Below are positions 54,032-63,432 of a stretch of DNA of 64,000 bases, piece by piece. Source of the DNA: Winogradskyella algicola (GTDB lineage Bacteria; Bacteroidota; Bacteroidia; Flavobacteriales; Flavobacteriaceae); contig NZ_SZQF01000001.1 in NCBI RefSeq assembly GCF_005869935.1, positions 310,001 to 374,000 of the forward strand, in the 5' to 3' direction. The first letter of the stretch is position 1, and every line of letters begins with the position of its first letter. The translations under genes and the position numbers were made by a program. The notes beneath the pieces were generated by a model. That model did not search any database and was not told where the DNA came from. It was given only the letters and a program-made list of their open reading frames with translations.

Positions 54032-54639
54032 TGTTGCTTTGACAATTTTGGTGTAATATAATCTACGATTCGTTGCGCAGCTGCCTCAACCGATTCGTTT
54101 TCTGTTTTTATTTCAATATCAGGGCTTTCTGGTGCCTCATAAGGAGCTGAAATTCCTGTCATATTTTTTATTTCCCCAGCGCGTGCCTTCTTGTAAAGCC
54201 CTTTTACATCACGACTTTCACACTCTTTCAGACTGGTATTAATAAATATCTCGACAAAGTTAACATCTTTAACGATACTTCTAATGTTCTCTCTGTCTTT
54301 TTTGTAAGGCGACACAAATGCTGCAAGTGTCACCAAACCCGCATTTACCATTAAATTTGCAACTTCAGCAATCCTACGGATATTTTCTGTTCTATCTTCG
54401 GGAGAAAAGGTTAAATCATTATTAATTCCTTTCCTAATATTATCGCCATCAAGCGTAAACGTTTTTATACCTTTTTGATGAAGTTTTTGCTCTACTACAT
54501 TCGCTATTGTGGATTTACCTGATCCTGACAAACCTGTAAACCAAAGAAGAAAAGAATTGTGTTGATTGCTCTTTCTTCTGTCATTAACAGAAATTTGATA
54601 ATTGTGTGGTATAATATTTTTGTTCATATTAATCTTCAT
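54028..54639 (-). CDS. cysC: adenylylsulfate kinase
   Basis: 203 residues. P-loop GLSGSGKST (36-44), then GDNIRKGINNDLTFSPEDR and the substrate motif AAFVSPYKKDRE. It phosphorylates APS to PAPS, the sulfotransferase donor. A second Met four codons in (54627) would avoid an 11-bp overlap with the DUF2061 gene, so the exact start is uncertain. Confidence 0.96.
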   Translation of the reverse strand: MKINMNKNIIPHNYQISVNDRRKSNQHNSFLLWFTGLSGSGKSTIANVVEQKLHQKGIKTFTLDGDNIRKGINNDLTFSPEDRTENIRRIAEVANLMVNAGLVTLAAFVSPYKKDRENIRSIVKDVNFVEIFINTSLKECESRDVKGLYKKARAGEIKNMTGISAPYEAPESPDIEIKTENESVEAAAQRIVDYITPKLSKQQ

Positions 54640-55057
54640 TTCTTTTCGTTAAACCAAAATTCACTTTATACCATGCGCGTTCATGCAGATAGTATAATAT
54701 CATTTTAGTAATCACTTCTGCAAAGCCTATTTTTAATGCAGAGAGAGGATTACCTGAAATAATCCAGGCCAAGGTCATAGTGTCCAAAGTTCCTATAAAT
54801 CGCCAAGTAAACGTTTTTGCTATATGGCGTTTTCTGCTTTCTAAAATAATTCCATCCTTAGATAAATTAATCTTAAACCAAACACGCTCATGAAGATAAT
54901 ATAATACACTTTTAGTTGTAACTTCCGCAACACCTATTTTTATGCCTGCTAAGGGGTCTCCTGTAATTATCCATGAAAGAACAATAGTGTCTAAAGTTCC
55001 TATTATTCTCCAAGTAATCGTCTTTGCTATATGTCGTTTGTAAGAAGCGTCAGCCAT
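54629..55057 (-). CDS. tandem-duplicated DUF2061 membrane protein
   Basis: 142 residues made of two DUF2061 units: residues 7-65 and 76-134, identical at 41 of 59 positions, each with KRHIAKT, TWR, IGTLDT and YYLHER and one to two membrane segments. DUF2061 genes are often found near cysDNC genes. It sits between cysQ and cysC. A part in sulfate uptake or in holding the sulfate-activating enzymes at the membrane is plausible but unproven. Confidence 0.9.
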   Translation of the reverse strand: MADASYKRHIAKTITWRIIGTLDTIVLSWIITGDPLAGIKIGVAEVTTKSVLYYLHERVWFKINLSKDGIILESRKRHIAKTFTWRFIGTLDTMTLAWIISGNPLSALKIGFAEVITKMILYYLHERAWYKVNFGLTKRNED

Positions 55058-55058
55058 A

Positions 55059-55853
55059 TTATTTGCTAACTAGGAAATAACTGTTTAATAAGTTTTCTTT
55101 ATTATATTTTAATGGCTGATTGGTGTCTTTAGAAATAACCTTTATACCTACCGCGTTACAAATGGCTTGACCAGCGGCTGTATCCCATTCCATTGTGGGT
55201 GCGTATCGTGGATACACGTCCGCATTACCTTCTGCCACCAAACAAAACTTTAATGAGCTTCCCTTGGATACAATCTCAACTTCTTTTCCTTCATTTTTTA
55301 AAGCTTCAACAAAGTTTAATGTATCTTCATTCATGTGGGATCTACTTCCAACAACTTCAATATTTTTTGAAGTGTTAAGCTTAGGCTGTATTGGTTTTGA
55401 TAATTTCAAAACCTCATCTATGGTGGTATCGTGTGAACCTAACTCGGCTTTAAATGCGCTTCCTTCTTCTACATTGCCGTAGTAAATTGTCTTAACAGCT
55501 GGCACATAAATTACACCTAACTTTGGTATGCCATTTTCTACAAGTGCTATATTAACCGTAAACTCACCATTTCGTTTAATAAACTCTTTTGTTCCATCCA
55601 CAGGATCTACAACCCAACAGGTATTCCAGGTTTTCCTAACAGTATAATCTATCTGCTTATTTTCTTCTGAGATTATTGGTGTTCCTAATGGTTTTAGAAA
55701 CAAATTAATTACATTATTTGCTCTTTTATCAGCTTCAGTTAGTGGAGATTTATCATCTTTAATTTCAACATTAAAAGCAGTCTCATAAACATTCATGATA
55801 ACTTTTCCTGCTTCTAAAGATGCTTTAATGGCTATTTCTAATTGTTTATTCAT
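55059..55853 (-). CDS. cysQ: 3'(2'),5'-bisphosphate nucleotidase
   Basis: 264 residues of the inositol-monophosphatase-like family. The metal-binding motif DPVDGTKEF and the C-terminal MEWDTAAGQAI are present, with the upstream SEE metal ligand. CysQ removes the 3' phosphate of PAP, the inhibitory by-product of sulfotransfer. Its place beside PAPS synthesis genes and sulfotransferases fits a recycling role. It overlaps rfbD by 8 bp. Confidence 0.95.
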   Translation of the reverse strand: MNKQLEIAIKASLEAGKVIMNVYETAFNVEIKDDKSPLTEADKRANNVINLFLKPLGTPIISEENKQIDYTVRKTWNTCWVVDPVDGTKEFIKRNGEFTVNIALVENGIPKLGVIYVPAVKTIYYGNVEEGSAFKAELGSHDTTIDEVLKLSKPIQPKLNTSKNIEVVGSRSHMNEDTLNFVEALKNEGKEVEIVSKGSSLKFCLVAEGNADVYPRYAPTMEWDTAAGQAICNAVGIKVISKDTNQPLKYNKENLLNSYFLVSK

Positions 55854-56703
55854 TTTTCAAATTTTGAATTGCTATTTCTAGACTATCTCGCCAGTATGGT
55901 ATTCTTGTGTTAAAACTCGTTTCTGCTTTGGTTTTATCTAACACACTAAAGTGTGGACGTTTTGCTGGAGTAGGAAATTGTTTTGTAGATATATTATCTA
56001 ATTGAATCTCTATGCTGCTAATATCGAAAATGGCTTTAGCAAAATCATACCAACTTGCCACTCCATTATTGCTGTAATGATAAAGCCCATAATTTGAAAA
56101 ATCATTTTCTATAATATATAAAATTGTCTCTGCAAGATCTTTTGCATAAGTTGGCGTACCTATTTGATCTCCCACAACGCCCAATTTGTTCCTGTCTTTG
56201 GACAAACGAAGCATTGTTTTTAAAAAATTACTTCCGTGTTCTGAGTAAAGCCAAGATGTTCTAATAATAAAATACTCCTTTATGATTTGAGTTACTTCTT
56301 TTTCTCCTTTTAGTTTAGTTTCTCCATAAGCACCAATAGGCTTGGTTTGATCGGATTCTTTATACGGTATATTATTATTTCCATCAAAAACAAAATCAGT
56401 AGAAATATGTATTAACTTAATACTATATTCCTTGCAAGATTCTGCTAAATTTTTTACACCTAACACATTGACTTCATAAGCTTTATCGTAATCAGATTCA
56501 GCATTATCAACTGCCGTATATGCCGCACAGTTAATGCACCAATCTATTTTGTTCTCTTTAAAAAAATTCTTGACTTGCTGACGATTAGTTATATCAAGCT
56601 GTGTTGAATTTACATATTGAATATTAAATTTTTTACTCTCAAGGTCTTTGATACACATTCCCAACTGCCCATTACTTCCGGTAACTAATATTCTTGGTGT
56701 CAT
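55846..56703 (-). CDS. rfbD: dTDP-4-dehydrorhamnose reductase
   Basis: 285 residues from ATG 56703 ([15 protein letters not shown]), which overlaps the rfbC stop as ATGA; an ATG 25 codons upstream would lie far inside rfbC. SDR fold with the GSNGQLG loop and catalytic YGETKLKGE. Last step of dTDP-L-rhamnose synthesis, using NAD(P)H. Confidence 0.96.
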   Translation of the reverse strand: MTPRILVTGSNGQLGMCIKDLESKKFNIQYVNSTQLDITNRQQVKNFFKENKIDWCINCAAYTAVDNAESDYDKAYEVNVLGVKNLAESCKEYSIKLIHISTDFVFDGNNNIPYKESDQTKPIGAYGETKLKGEKEVTQIIKEYFIIRTSWLYSEHGSNFLKTMLRLSKDRNKLGVVGDQIGTPTYAKDLAETILYIIENDFSNYGLYHYSNNGVASWYDFAKAIFDISSIEIQLDNISTKQFPTPAKRPHFSVLDKTKAETSFNTRIPYWRDSLEIAIQNLKNE

Positions 56704-57245
56704 TTGAAATATTGCTCTATGGTTGGTAAAATAACATCCTTCTCTGACAGTTGCTCCTCTTCTTTCTTTATTTTCCAATCAATATTTAATGAGGGGTCAT
56801 TATATATGATTCCTGCTTCGGCTTTTTTATTGTAAAAATTATCGCATTTATATGAGAAAATAGCGGTATCGCTTAGTACCGAAAAACCATGGGCAAAACC
56901 TCTTGGGACAAACAACTGTTTTTTGTTTTTTTCATTAAGCTCAACTGCTACATATTGTCCAAAAGTATCAGATTCGGGTCTAATATCTACCGCAACGTCT
57001 AAAACTGCACCTTTTACAACACGTACAAGTTTTGCTTGAGCAAACTCACCAATTTGAAAGTGTAATCCCCTAATTACACCTCTTGATGAAAAGGATTCAT
57101 TATCTTGAACAAAACTAACAGTCTTACCAATCAAGTTATTAAAAGTTTCTTGATTAAAACTCTCAAAAAAATAGCCTCTGTCATCCTGAAATACTCTCGG
57201 ATCAATAATAAAACAACCTTTAAGTTTTGTTTCGCTAGCTGTCAT
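56700..57245 (-). CDS. rfbC: dTDP-4-dehydrorhamnose 3,5-epimerase
   Basis: 181-residue cupin-fold epimerase. The conserved [10 protein letters not shown] (catalytic His) and [16 protein letters not shown] segments are present. Third step in dTDP-L-rhamnose synthesis. It overlaps rfbA and rfbD by 4 bp each. Confidence 0.97.
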   Translation of the reverse strand: MTASETKLKGCFIIDPRVFQDDRGYFFESFNQETFNNLIGKTVSFVQDNESFSSRGVIRGLHFQIGEFAQAKLVRVVKGAVLDVAVDIRPESDTFGQYVAVELNEKNKKQLFVPRGFAHGFSVLSDTAIFSYKCDNFYNKKAEAGIIYNDPSLNIDWKIKKEEEQLSEKDVILPTIEQYFK

Positions 57246-58111
57246 TTTTTATTTTTTATTAGGCCCAAAAGGTTTTTGCCATAACCACTTTTCAGTAATG
57301 GCTTTGCTAAATCTCGAAATTTATCTTCTGATATGTATCCCATTTCATAGGCTGCGGCCTCAATAGAACCAATCTTTAAGCCTTGTCTATTCTCTATTAC
57401 CTCTACAAACTGTGATGCCTGCATCAAAGAATCAAAAGTACCTGTATCTAACCAAGCGGTGCCTCTATCTAAGATACTTACACTTAGCTTGTTTCTTCTA
57501 AGATATTCTTTGTTTACATCTGTGATTTCTAGTTCGCCTCGATGGCTTGGTTTTATGTTTTTTGCGATATCAACAACGTCATTATCGTAAAAATAAATAC
57601 CTGGAACGGCAAAATTAGATTTTGGTTTTTTAGGTTTTTCTTCAATTGATATCGCTTGTCCTTTTTCGTCAAAATCTACAACACCATAACGCTCTGGATC
57701 ATGAACCCTATACGCATAAATGATGCCACCATCAGGATTATTGTTGCTCTGTAGGAGTTTTGAAAGACCTGTACCGTAAAATATATTATCCCCTAAGATT
57801 AAAGCAACTTTGTCGTCGCCAATAAATTGTTCTCCTATTATAAAAGCTTCCGCGAGACCATTAGGGGACTCTTGTACTGCATATTTGAAAGTACAACCAT
57901 ATTTTTTACCATCACCAAGTAAATCATTAAAAAGAGGTAGGTCTTTAGGTGTTGATATGATTAAAATTTCATTAATACCAGAATACATTAACGTAGACAA
58001 TGGATAGTAAATCATTGGCTTATCATATACCGGCATTAATTGCTTACTTACAGATAATGTCAAAGGATGTAGTCTAGTACCAGATCCACCGGCTAGTATA
58101 ATTCCTTTCAT
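57242..58111 (-). CDS. rfbA: glucose-1-phosphate thymidylyltransferase
   Basis: 289 residues, short RmlA type without a beta-helix tail. [30 protein letters not shown] nucleotide-binding start, then [11 protein letters not shown] and EKPKKPKSN. First step in dTDP-L-rhamnose synthesis, making dTDP-glucose. Overlaps rfbB by 4 bp. Confidence 0.97.
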   Translation of the reverse strand: MKGIILAGGSGTRLHPLTLSVSKQLMPVYDKPMIYYPLSTLMYSGINEILIISTPKDLPLFNDLLGDGKKYGCTFKYAVQESPNGLAEAFIIGEQFIGDDKVALILGDNIFYGTGLSKLLQSNNNPDGGIIYAYRVHDPERYGVVDFDEKGQAISIEEKPKKPKSNFAVPGIYFYDNDVVDIAKNIKPSHRGELEITDVNKEYLRRNKLSVSILDRGTAWLDTGTFDSLMQASQFVEVIENRQGLKIGSIEAAAYEMGYISEDKFRDLAKPLLKSGYGKNLLGLIKNKK

Positions 58112-59163
58112 TGGTATTGTTTTTTATAATAGGATTGATATTCTCCACTTGTTACATGGTTCAACCATTCTTGATTGTTTAAGTACCAATCTATTGTAAT
58201 AGACAAGCCTTGCTCAAATGTTACAGATGGTTTCCAACCAAATTCTTTATTTATTTTGCTTGCATCTATAGCATATCTCAAATCGTGTCCTGGTCTATCT
58301 TTTACATAAGCTATGAGTTTTTCAGAAGAACCTCTTTCTCGACCTAGTTTTTCATCCATTTGCTTACACAACAGTTTAACCAAATCTATATTTTTCCACT
58401 CATTAAAACCACCTATGTTATAAGTCTCTTGATTTTTACCTTCGTGAAAAACTAAATCAATAGCTCTTGCATGGTCTACAACATAGAGCCAGTCTCTTGT
58501 GTAATTACCGTCGCCATAAACAGGTAGTGGCTTATTATTTATAATGTTGTTTATAAAAAGAGGAATAAGCTTTTCGGGAAATTGATTTTGCCCATAATTG
58601 TTGGAGCAATTTGTAATAACATAAGGGAGTTTATAAGTTTCGCCATAAGCCCTAACAAAATGGTCTGAACTTGCTTTAGATGCAGAGTAAGGTGAATTGG
58701 GTGAGTAGCTAGTAGTTTCGGTAAACAAACCTGATTCTCCTAGAGTACCATAAACCTCATCTGTACTCACATGGTAAAATCTTTTTTCCTCTAAATTGTT
58801 GTTCCACAATTTCTTAAACGCATTTAAAAGATTTAGGGTGCCTATAATATTGGTTTTAACAAATGCTAAAGGATCTTTTATAGATCTGTCTACATGAGAC
58901 TCTGCGGCTAGGTGTATAACACTGTCAAATTGGTGCTCTATAAAAAGGTCCTCAATAACTTTTTCATCATTTATGTCTGCTTTAATGAAGTGATAATTCT
59001 CTTTATCCTCAACATCTTTTAAATTCTCTAAATTGCCTGCATAAGTTAAGCTGTCTAGGTTGTAAACATTGTAATTAGAGTACTTGTTTACGAATAGTCT
59101 TACAACATGTGAGCCTATAAAACCTGCGCCTCCTGTAATTAATAGGTTTTTTTTATACTTCAT
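58108..59163 (-). CDS. rfbB: dTDP-glucose 4,6-dehydratase
   Basis: 351 residues from ATG 59163 ([19 protein letters not shown]); another ATG four codons upstream is possible. SDR fold with [26 protein letters not shown] and catalytic YSASKAS. Second step in dTDP-L-rhamnose synthesis. It overlaps the end of the Wzz-like gene. Confidence 0.97.
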   Translation of the reverse strand: MKYKKNLLITGGAGFIGSHVVRLFVNKYSNYNVYNLDSLTYAGNLENLKDVEDKENYHFIKADINDEKVIEDLFIEHQFDSVIHLAAESHVDRSIKDPLAFVKTNIIGTLNLLNAFKKLWNNNLEEKRFYHVSTDEVYGTLGESGLFTETTSYSPNSPYSASKASSDHFVRAYGETYKLPYVITNCSNNYGQNQFPEKLIPLFINNIINNKPLPVYGDGNYTRDWLYVVDHARAIDLVFHEGKNQETYNIGGFNEWKNIDLVKLLCKQMDEKLGRERGSSEKLIAYVKDRPGHDLRYAIDASKINKEFGWKPSVTFEQGLSITIDWYLNNQEWLNHVTSGEYQSYYKKQYQ

Positions 59164-60208
59164 AAGACTTGACATACCTTATTATTTTCTTTGCTAAATA
59201 TAAAATAGATAGGAAAATAAAAATTAGAATTGGAAAAATTATGGAATATCTTTCACTTAAATCAACGTATTTAGCGCCTACTTCAGGAAAACTTGACAAA
59301 GTATCGAAAAATTCGTCCTCTTCGACTTTTTGAGTTTCTAGCGCACTAAGATCTTGTTGTAATTTTATTTGCTTTTCGATTAACTCATATTCTTTAGTTT
59401 CCGTACGTTGTTCTATGTAAGTAAATCCATCTTGTGTGGAAAAAGACTTTCTATCTGATTTCGACTCCTCTTTTTTTATGCCTATATAAACCTTTTTCAA
59501 AGAATCAACCTCTTCCAAAGACGCTAAAATTCTATTTTTCTCAATTTTTAAAATAGAATCTCTTTTTTTCATTTTTTTGGCCGAGTAGGCATTGGAGAAT
59601 GTTGAGTTTAAGCCTACTTCTAGGGATCTAAAAATGTCTTTTTTATGAGATTTTACACTTATTTCAAAAATATCGCCAGAATAAATACTTCTGTTTTCAA
59701 TAAAATTTTCAAATGAAACCTCTTGAGCTCTTAGACTGTCAATTGATTTTAGAAACTTATCATACTGCGCTATTTGATCATTCTCATTTTCTGGTCCAGG
59801 GTGTATTTCAAAATCTATTATCTTTTCGGCATCTGATTCTGAAATATTGAAAATACGTTGTAGCTGAGAATAGTCTTTATCTGCTATTAAGGCATTATAA
59901 AAATCTATATTAGCAACTAGTTGAAATTTAGAGTCAAAATAAGGCTTTACCAACATTTTCGAAAGGTAAACGTCTTCTTTTGTTTTCTCTAATCCGTACC
60001 CTATAACTGCCGCAATTAACATAGAGCCAAAAACAATTTTATAATTGTCTATTATGGCTTTAATAATTTGAATTATAATAGATAGAAAACCTTTAAAAAT
60101 AGATTTAAAAAAGTTATAAATACGGTCTAAAAATTTCCCGAAATATTTAAAAATTTGTATTAAATCTACCTCCTCATTTTGAGGGCTTTTTGGTGCTTCT
60201 TGATTCAT
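59153..60208 (-). CDS. Wzz-like polysaccharide chain-length protein
   Basis: 351 residues: membrane helices at about 57-73 and 327-343, with a charged, coiled-coil-rich periplasmic part between them, the topology of Wzz/PCP-1 chain-length regulators. No cytoplasmic kinase domain follows, so it is not a Wzc-type tyrosine kinase. It starts 3 bp after the DUF6909 gene and overlaps rfbB. Confidence 0.85.
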   Translation of the reverse strand: MNQEAPKSPQNEEVDLIQIFKYFGKFLDRIYNFFKSIFKGFLSIIIQIIKAIIDNYKIVFGSMLIAAVIGYGLEKTKEDVYLSKMLVKPYFDSKFQLVANIDFYNALIADKDYSQLQRIFNISESDAEKIIDFEIHPGPENENDQIAQYDKFLKSIDSLRAQEVSFENFIENRSIYSGDIFEISVKSHKKDIFRSLEVGLNSTFSNAYSAKKMKKRDSILKIEKNRILASLEEVDSLKKVYIGIKKEESKSDRKSFSTQDGFTYIEQRTETKEYELIEKQIKLQQDLSALETQKVEEDEFFDTLSSFPEVGAKYVDLSERYSIIFPILIFIFLSILYLAKKIIRYVKSYEV

Positions 60209-60211
60209 TTA

Positions 60212-61903
60212 TTAAGAATTAAATATTTGTTCTAGTATTTTCTTTGTAATTACGTATGTAGGTCTTACTCCTGACGTGCCTAATCCACCAGAGGCTAGGG
60301 TACTCCCTGTTTCTAAAGGATTATCACTGGCGTAGTAAGCGTATCTAACTTTAACATCCTCGTTTATACTTCCTCTTACTTTTGATGCAGCTTGTATGGC
60401 TTTTTGATAATGAGCACCTTCCATTTCTAAACCGATAACATTCCAAGTAGATTTTTTAAAGAACTTTAAAATCTCTTTATTTTGTAAGGATGTGCCCAAA
60501 ACTGTTATCATGGTTCCTTCATAAACATCAACTCCACAATCTACTAAATCCTGTTTACTAAGTTCATTTTTAAAAGGATAATTATCTGCAGTACCTTCAA
60601 AAATATGAGCGGATGGTATCATTACATCTCCCTTTCCCCCTTCTAAAATTCCTGCCTTACCCATTATAGAAATAGACTTTACATCTAAGTGGACTTTTCC
60701 ACCATCAACTTTAATTGGTTTTAAAAACTCATCTAAAGTCTCGTAGGCCTGTTCGCCAAAGGCATAATCCATAACAAAAATTACAGCTTTATCGTCTTTG
60801 TTTGTTTCTAAATAATTAAAATCTGTTTTAGAAAAATCTATTTTATCTGTATCAAAAATTTGAACATCTATGTTGGTTCCAGAAGTATCCTTAATATATA
60901 TCATTCCGTTTTGCAACGCAGATTTCTCTACTTTATTGCGCATTGCAGAACTTTTTGGGCTACTCAAGGTCTCAAAAACTTCAAAAATATTCCTTTTAGC
61001 CTCTTCGCCCCTGAGTGTTCCTTTGGCAAATAAGGAATTCATTACACTGTGCATATTAGCACTAATAATATGAATTGGCCTTTGAAGTAAACCGTTTTTG
61101 TGTAATACAGATTTTATGTTGTCTGCCCAAATCTCACCGTGGATATGATGCCCTAATCGCTCCCTTAAAACAGGGCTAAATGTAATGGTTCTTTTATTGC
61201 CTTTTATTATTTCTTCTATTGCTAGTTTTCCAAGCCAATATACTATATGTAATAATCGCTCAGGTTGACTGTCTATAGCAAATTTAGGGTAGACTTCTGT
61301 TAACTCATTAAATGTTCTACCTAAAATATTTGCGGTGTGGGTGATGGCAATTTCTCGTTCTTTTTGGGTTAATTTTTTTGTTGAGATAACTGCCTTTTCA
61401 AGCTTTTGCCAATCCCTTACCGTTGAACCTTCTTCATCAATTAAAACTCGCTTACTAATCTTGTGCGATTCAACAAACAAAAATGTGAGATGAGTTAAAA
61501 TATCATATATTTCTGAACGTCCTCGAGTAATCTCAATATTCATTTGCTCATCATCTATACGATAACAATTACGCCTTCTTTTGGGTGGTATAATTGGCTT
61601 AAAGTGAGAGTTTGCATAACCTTCATCACTTGTTAAATTAATAAAGGTACATTCTTCAATGCCTTGAGGTAAACGGTCTATAACATAAAGCAAACCATCT
61701 AATTCAGCTTTCTCCTCGCCAATAGATCCATATATTTCTGGCCTTAATAATAAAAGGGCCTCTCGCAAAGTTTCACCAGAAACACCCATTGGTTTATAAA
61801 ATCCACGATTAAATAGATGACGCATTGTTATATACATGCGTTCTATAGCATTAGAGCTCTCTTGCGCCCTTGTTCTTTCATGTCTCGTGTTAGCTGTACT
61901 CAT
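60212..61903 (-). CDS. DUF6909 protein with phosphorylase-like C-terminus
   Basis: 563 residues, soluble. The N-terminal part (about 1-200) has a conserved MYITMRHLFNRGFYKPMGVSG segment; the C-terminal part contains GTSLQNKEIL and GLEMEGAHYQKAI, reminiscent of the Glu-Met-Glu nucleoside-binding motif of the nucleoside phosphorylase superfamily. It heads the long minus-strand polysaccharide run, with a -7 element 16 nt upstream. Family name is fairly sure; the phosphorylase link is my inference. Confidence 0.8.
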   Translation of the reverse strand: MSTANTRHERTRAQESSNAIERMYITMRHLFNRGFYKPMGVSGETLREALLLLRPEIYGSIGEEKAELDGLLYVIDRLPQGIEECTFINLTSDEGYANSHFKPIIPPKRRRNCYRIDDEQMNIEITRGRSEIYDILTHLTFLFVESHKISKRVLIDEEGSTVRDWQKLEKAVISTKKLTQKEREIAITHTANILGRTFNELTEVYPKFAIDSQPERLLHIVYWLGKLAIEEIIKGNKRTITFSPVLRERLGHHIHGEIWADNIKSVLHKNGLLQRPIHIISANMHSVMNSLFAKGTLRGEEAKRNIFEVFETLSSPKSSAMRNKVEKSALQNGMIYIKDTSGTNIDVQIFDTDKIDFSKTDFNYLETNKDDKAVIFVMDYAFGEQAYETLDEFLKPIKVDGGKVHLDVKSISIMGKAGILEGGKGDVMIPSAHIFEGTADNYPFKNELSKQDLVDCGVDVYEGTMITVLGTSLQNKEILKFFKKSTWNVIGLEMEGAHYQKAIQAASKVRGSINEDVKVRYAYYASDNPLETGSTLASGGLGTSGVRPTYVITKKILEQIFNS

Positions 61904-61918
61904 ACTCTATTTAGCGTG

Positions 61919-61926
61919 CAAATATA
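61919..61926 (-). promoter_or_regulatory. -7 element heading the polysaccharide run
   Basis: The minus strand reads TATATTTG (TAnnTTTG), 16 nt before the DUF6909 ATG at 61903. Genes downstream to 44085 are on the same strand with gaps of at most about 65 bp. Confidence 0.6.
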
Positions 61927-61929
61927 GCT

Positions 61930-63432
61930 TTATTTAGTTAATTTGAGATCATTTAACTTATTCGCTATTTTTCTGTCGTTTGACAGTCTTGGTATCTTGT
62001 TCTGACCACCAAGTTTTCCTATAGACTTCATATAGTTTTGAAATCCATCTTTTTTAATTTTAGTGATTACCAAAGGTCTTAAAACTTTTCCTTCAATTAA
62101 ATCAAAGTAATAACTATTCTGTTTTTGAAGTGATGTCTCTAACTTACATATAAACTCTGGTTCATCTTTTGGTTCGTTTTCAAACTCTATAAACCATTCA
62201 TGGTATGGTAACCCTTTAGAAGGGTTAATTTGTGGAGCTACAGTAAATTCGTTTACTGTAATATCGGTATTTGCCGTAGCCTCTTTAAGCGCTTGCTCTA
62301 CTTCCTTACCTATAACGTGTTCTCCAAAAGCTGAGATGAAATGTTTTATTCTTCCGCTTACAATAACCCTATAGGGTTTTAATGATGTAAACTCTACCGT
62401 ATCACCAATATTATAAGCCCATAAACCCGCTGTGGTAGAAATAATCATTACATAGTTAACTCCAAGCTTAACATCTTTAATGGTAACACGATTTGGGTAC
62501 TCATCAAAGAAGTGTTCTGCTTCTATAAACTCATAGAATATTCCAGAATTTAATTGCAGTAGCATGCCTTTTTGGTCTTGTTTATCCTGAAATGCAAAAA
62601 ATCCTTCACTTGCGGGATACAACTCTATGCTATCTACTTTTCGACCTATTAAATTTTCAAATTTTGCTCTGTATGGTTCATAATTAACTCCTCCGAAAAT
62701 AAATAAGTTGAAATTTTTGAATATATCTCCCACTTTTTGCCCTTTCTTATCAATCAATTTTTCAAAGTACATTTGTACCCAAGATGGAATTCCGGATATG
62801 ATGCTCATATCTTCATTAACCGTCTCTTCTACAATAGCATTAACCTTAGTTTCCCAATCTTCTATGCAATTAGTTTCTAAGCTTGGCATTCTGTTTTTTT
62901 GAAGATACTTTGGCACATAATGAGCTACTATACCTGAAAGTCTCCCTAATTTTATACCATGTTTTTCTTCTAAAATTGGACTTCCTTGAAGAAAAATCAT
63001 CTTACCATCTACAAACTTTGCATTTCCTGTCTCATGTATATACATTAAGATTGCATTTCGTGCTGCTTCTACATGAGTAGGCATGCTTTCTTTGGTTATT
63101 GGAATATACTTAGCGCCAGAGGTCGTTCCTGATGTTTTAGCAAAATAAATTGGCTTGCCGTTCCAAAGTATGTTTTCTTCACCATTTACAACACGTTCTA
63201 CGTAAGGCCTTAACGCTTCATAATCTCTTACAGGAACTTGCTTCTTAAAATCTTCATAAGATTGAATCGTATTGAACTTATGATCTTTTCCAAAAACAGT
63301 GTTTTTGGCCTCCTTGATTAAATTTTGAAATACCTTTTCTTGAGTTTCTATAGGTTGAGAAGCCCATTTATTTATGCGTTTTGCAATTAGTTTTGCAAAA
63401 GGTTTAGATAGTGCTGCTTTAATTGATTGCAT
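61930..63432 (-). CDS. GH3 auxin-responsive promoter family protein
   Basis: 500 residues of the adenylate-forming GH3 family (named for plant enzymes that join amino acids to acids). The ATP-binding motif is TSGTTSGAKYIPIT; YPASEGFFAFQ and GLWAYNIGDTVEF follow. In bacteria the substrate is unknown. Its ATG shares one base with the stop of the upstream M23 gene (TAATG), so the two are coupled. Confidence 0.92.
   Translation of the reverse strand: MQSIKAALSKPFAKLIAKRINKWASQPIETQEKVFQNLIKEAKNTVFGKDHKFNTIQSYEDFKKQVPVRDYEALRPYVERVVNGEENILWNGKPIYFAKTSGTTSGAKYIPITKESMPTHVEAARNAILMYIHETGNAKFVDGKMIFLQGSPILEEKHGIKLGRLSGIVAHYVPKYLQKNRMPSLETNCIEDWETKVNAIVEETVNEDMSIISGIPSWVQMYFEKLIDKKGQKVGDIFKNFNLFIFGGVNYEPYRAKFENLIGRKVDSIELYPASEGFFAFQDKQDQKGMLLQLNSGIFYEFIEAEHFFDEYPNRVTIKDVKLGVNYVMIISTTAGLWAYNIGDTVEFTSLKPYRVIVSGRIKHFISAFGEHVIGKEVEQALKEATANTDITVNEFTVAPQINPSKGLPYHEWFIEFENEPKDEPEFICKLETSLQKQNSYYFDLIEGKVLRPLVITKIKKDGFQNYMKSIGKLGGQNKIPRLSNDRKIANKLNDLKLTK

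Noticed and set aside
51807-55853. Cysteine-synthesis operon.
   Set aside because: There is no PAPS reductase or sulfite reductase gene, while APS kinase, PAP phosphatase and two sulfotransferases are present, which favours sulfation.
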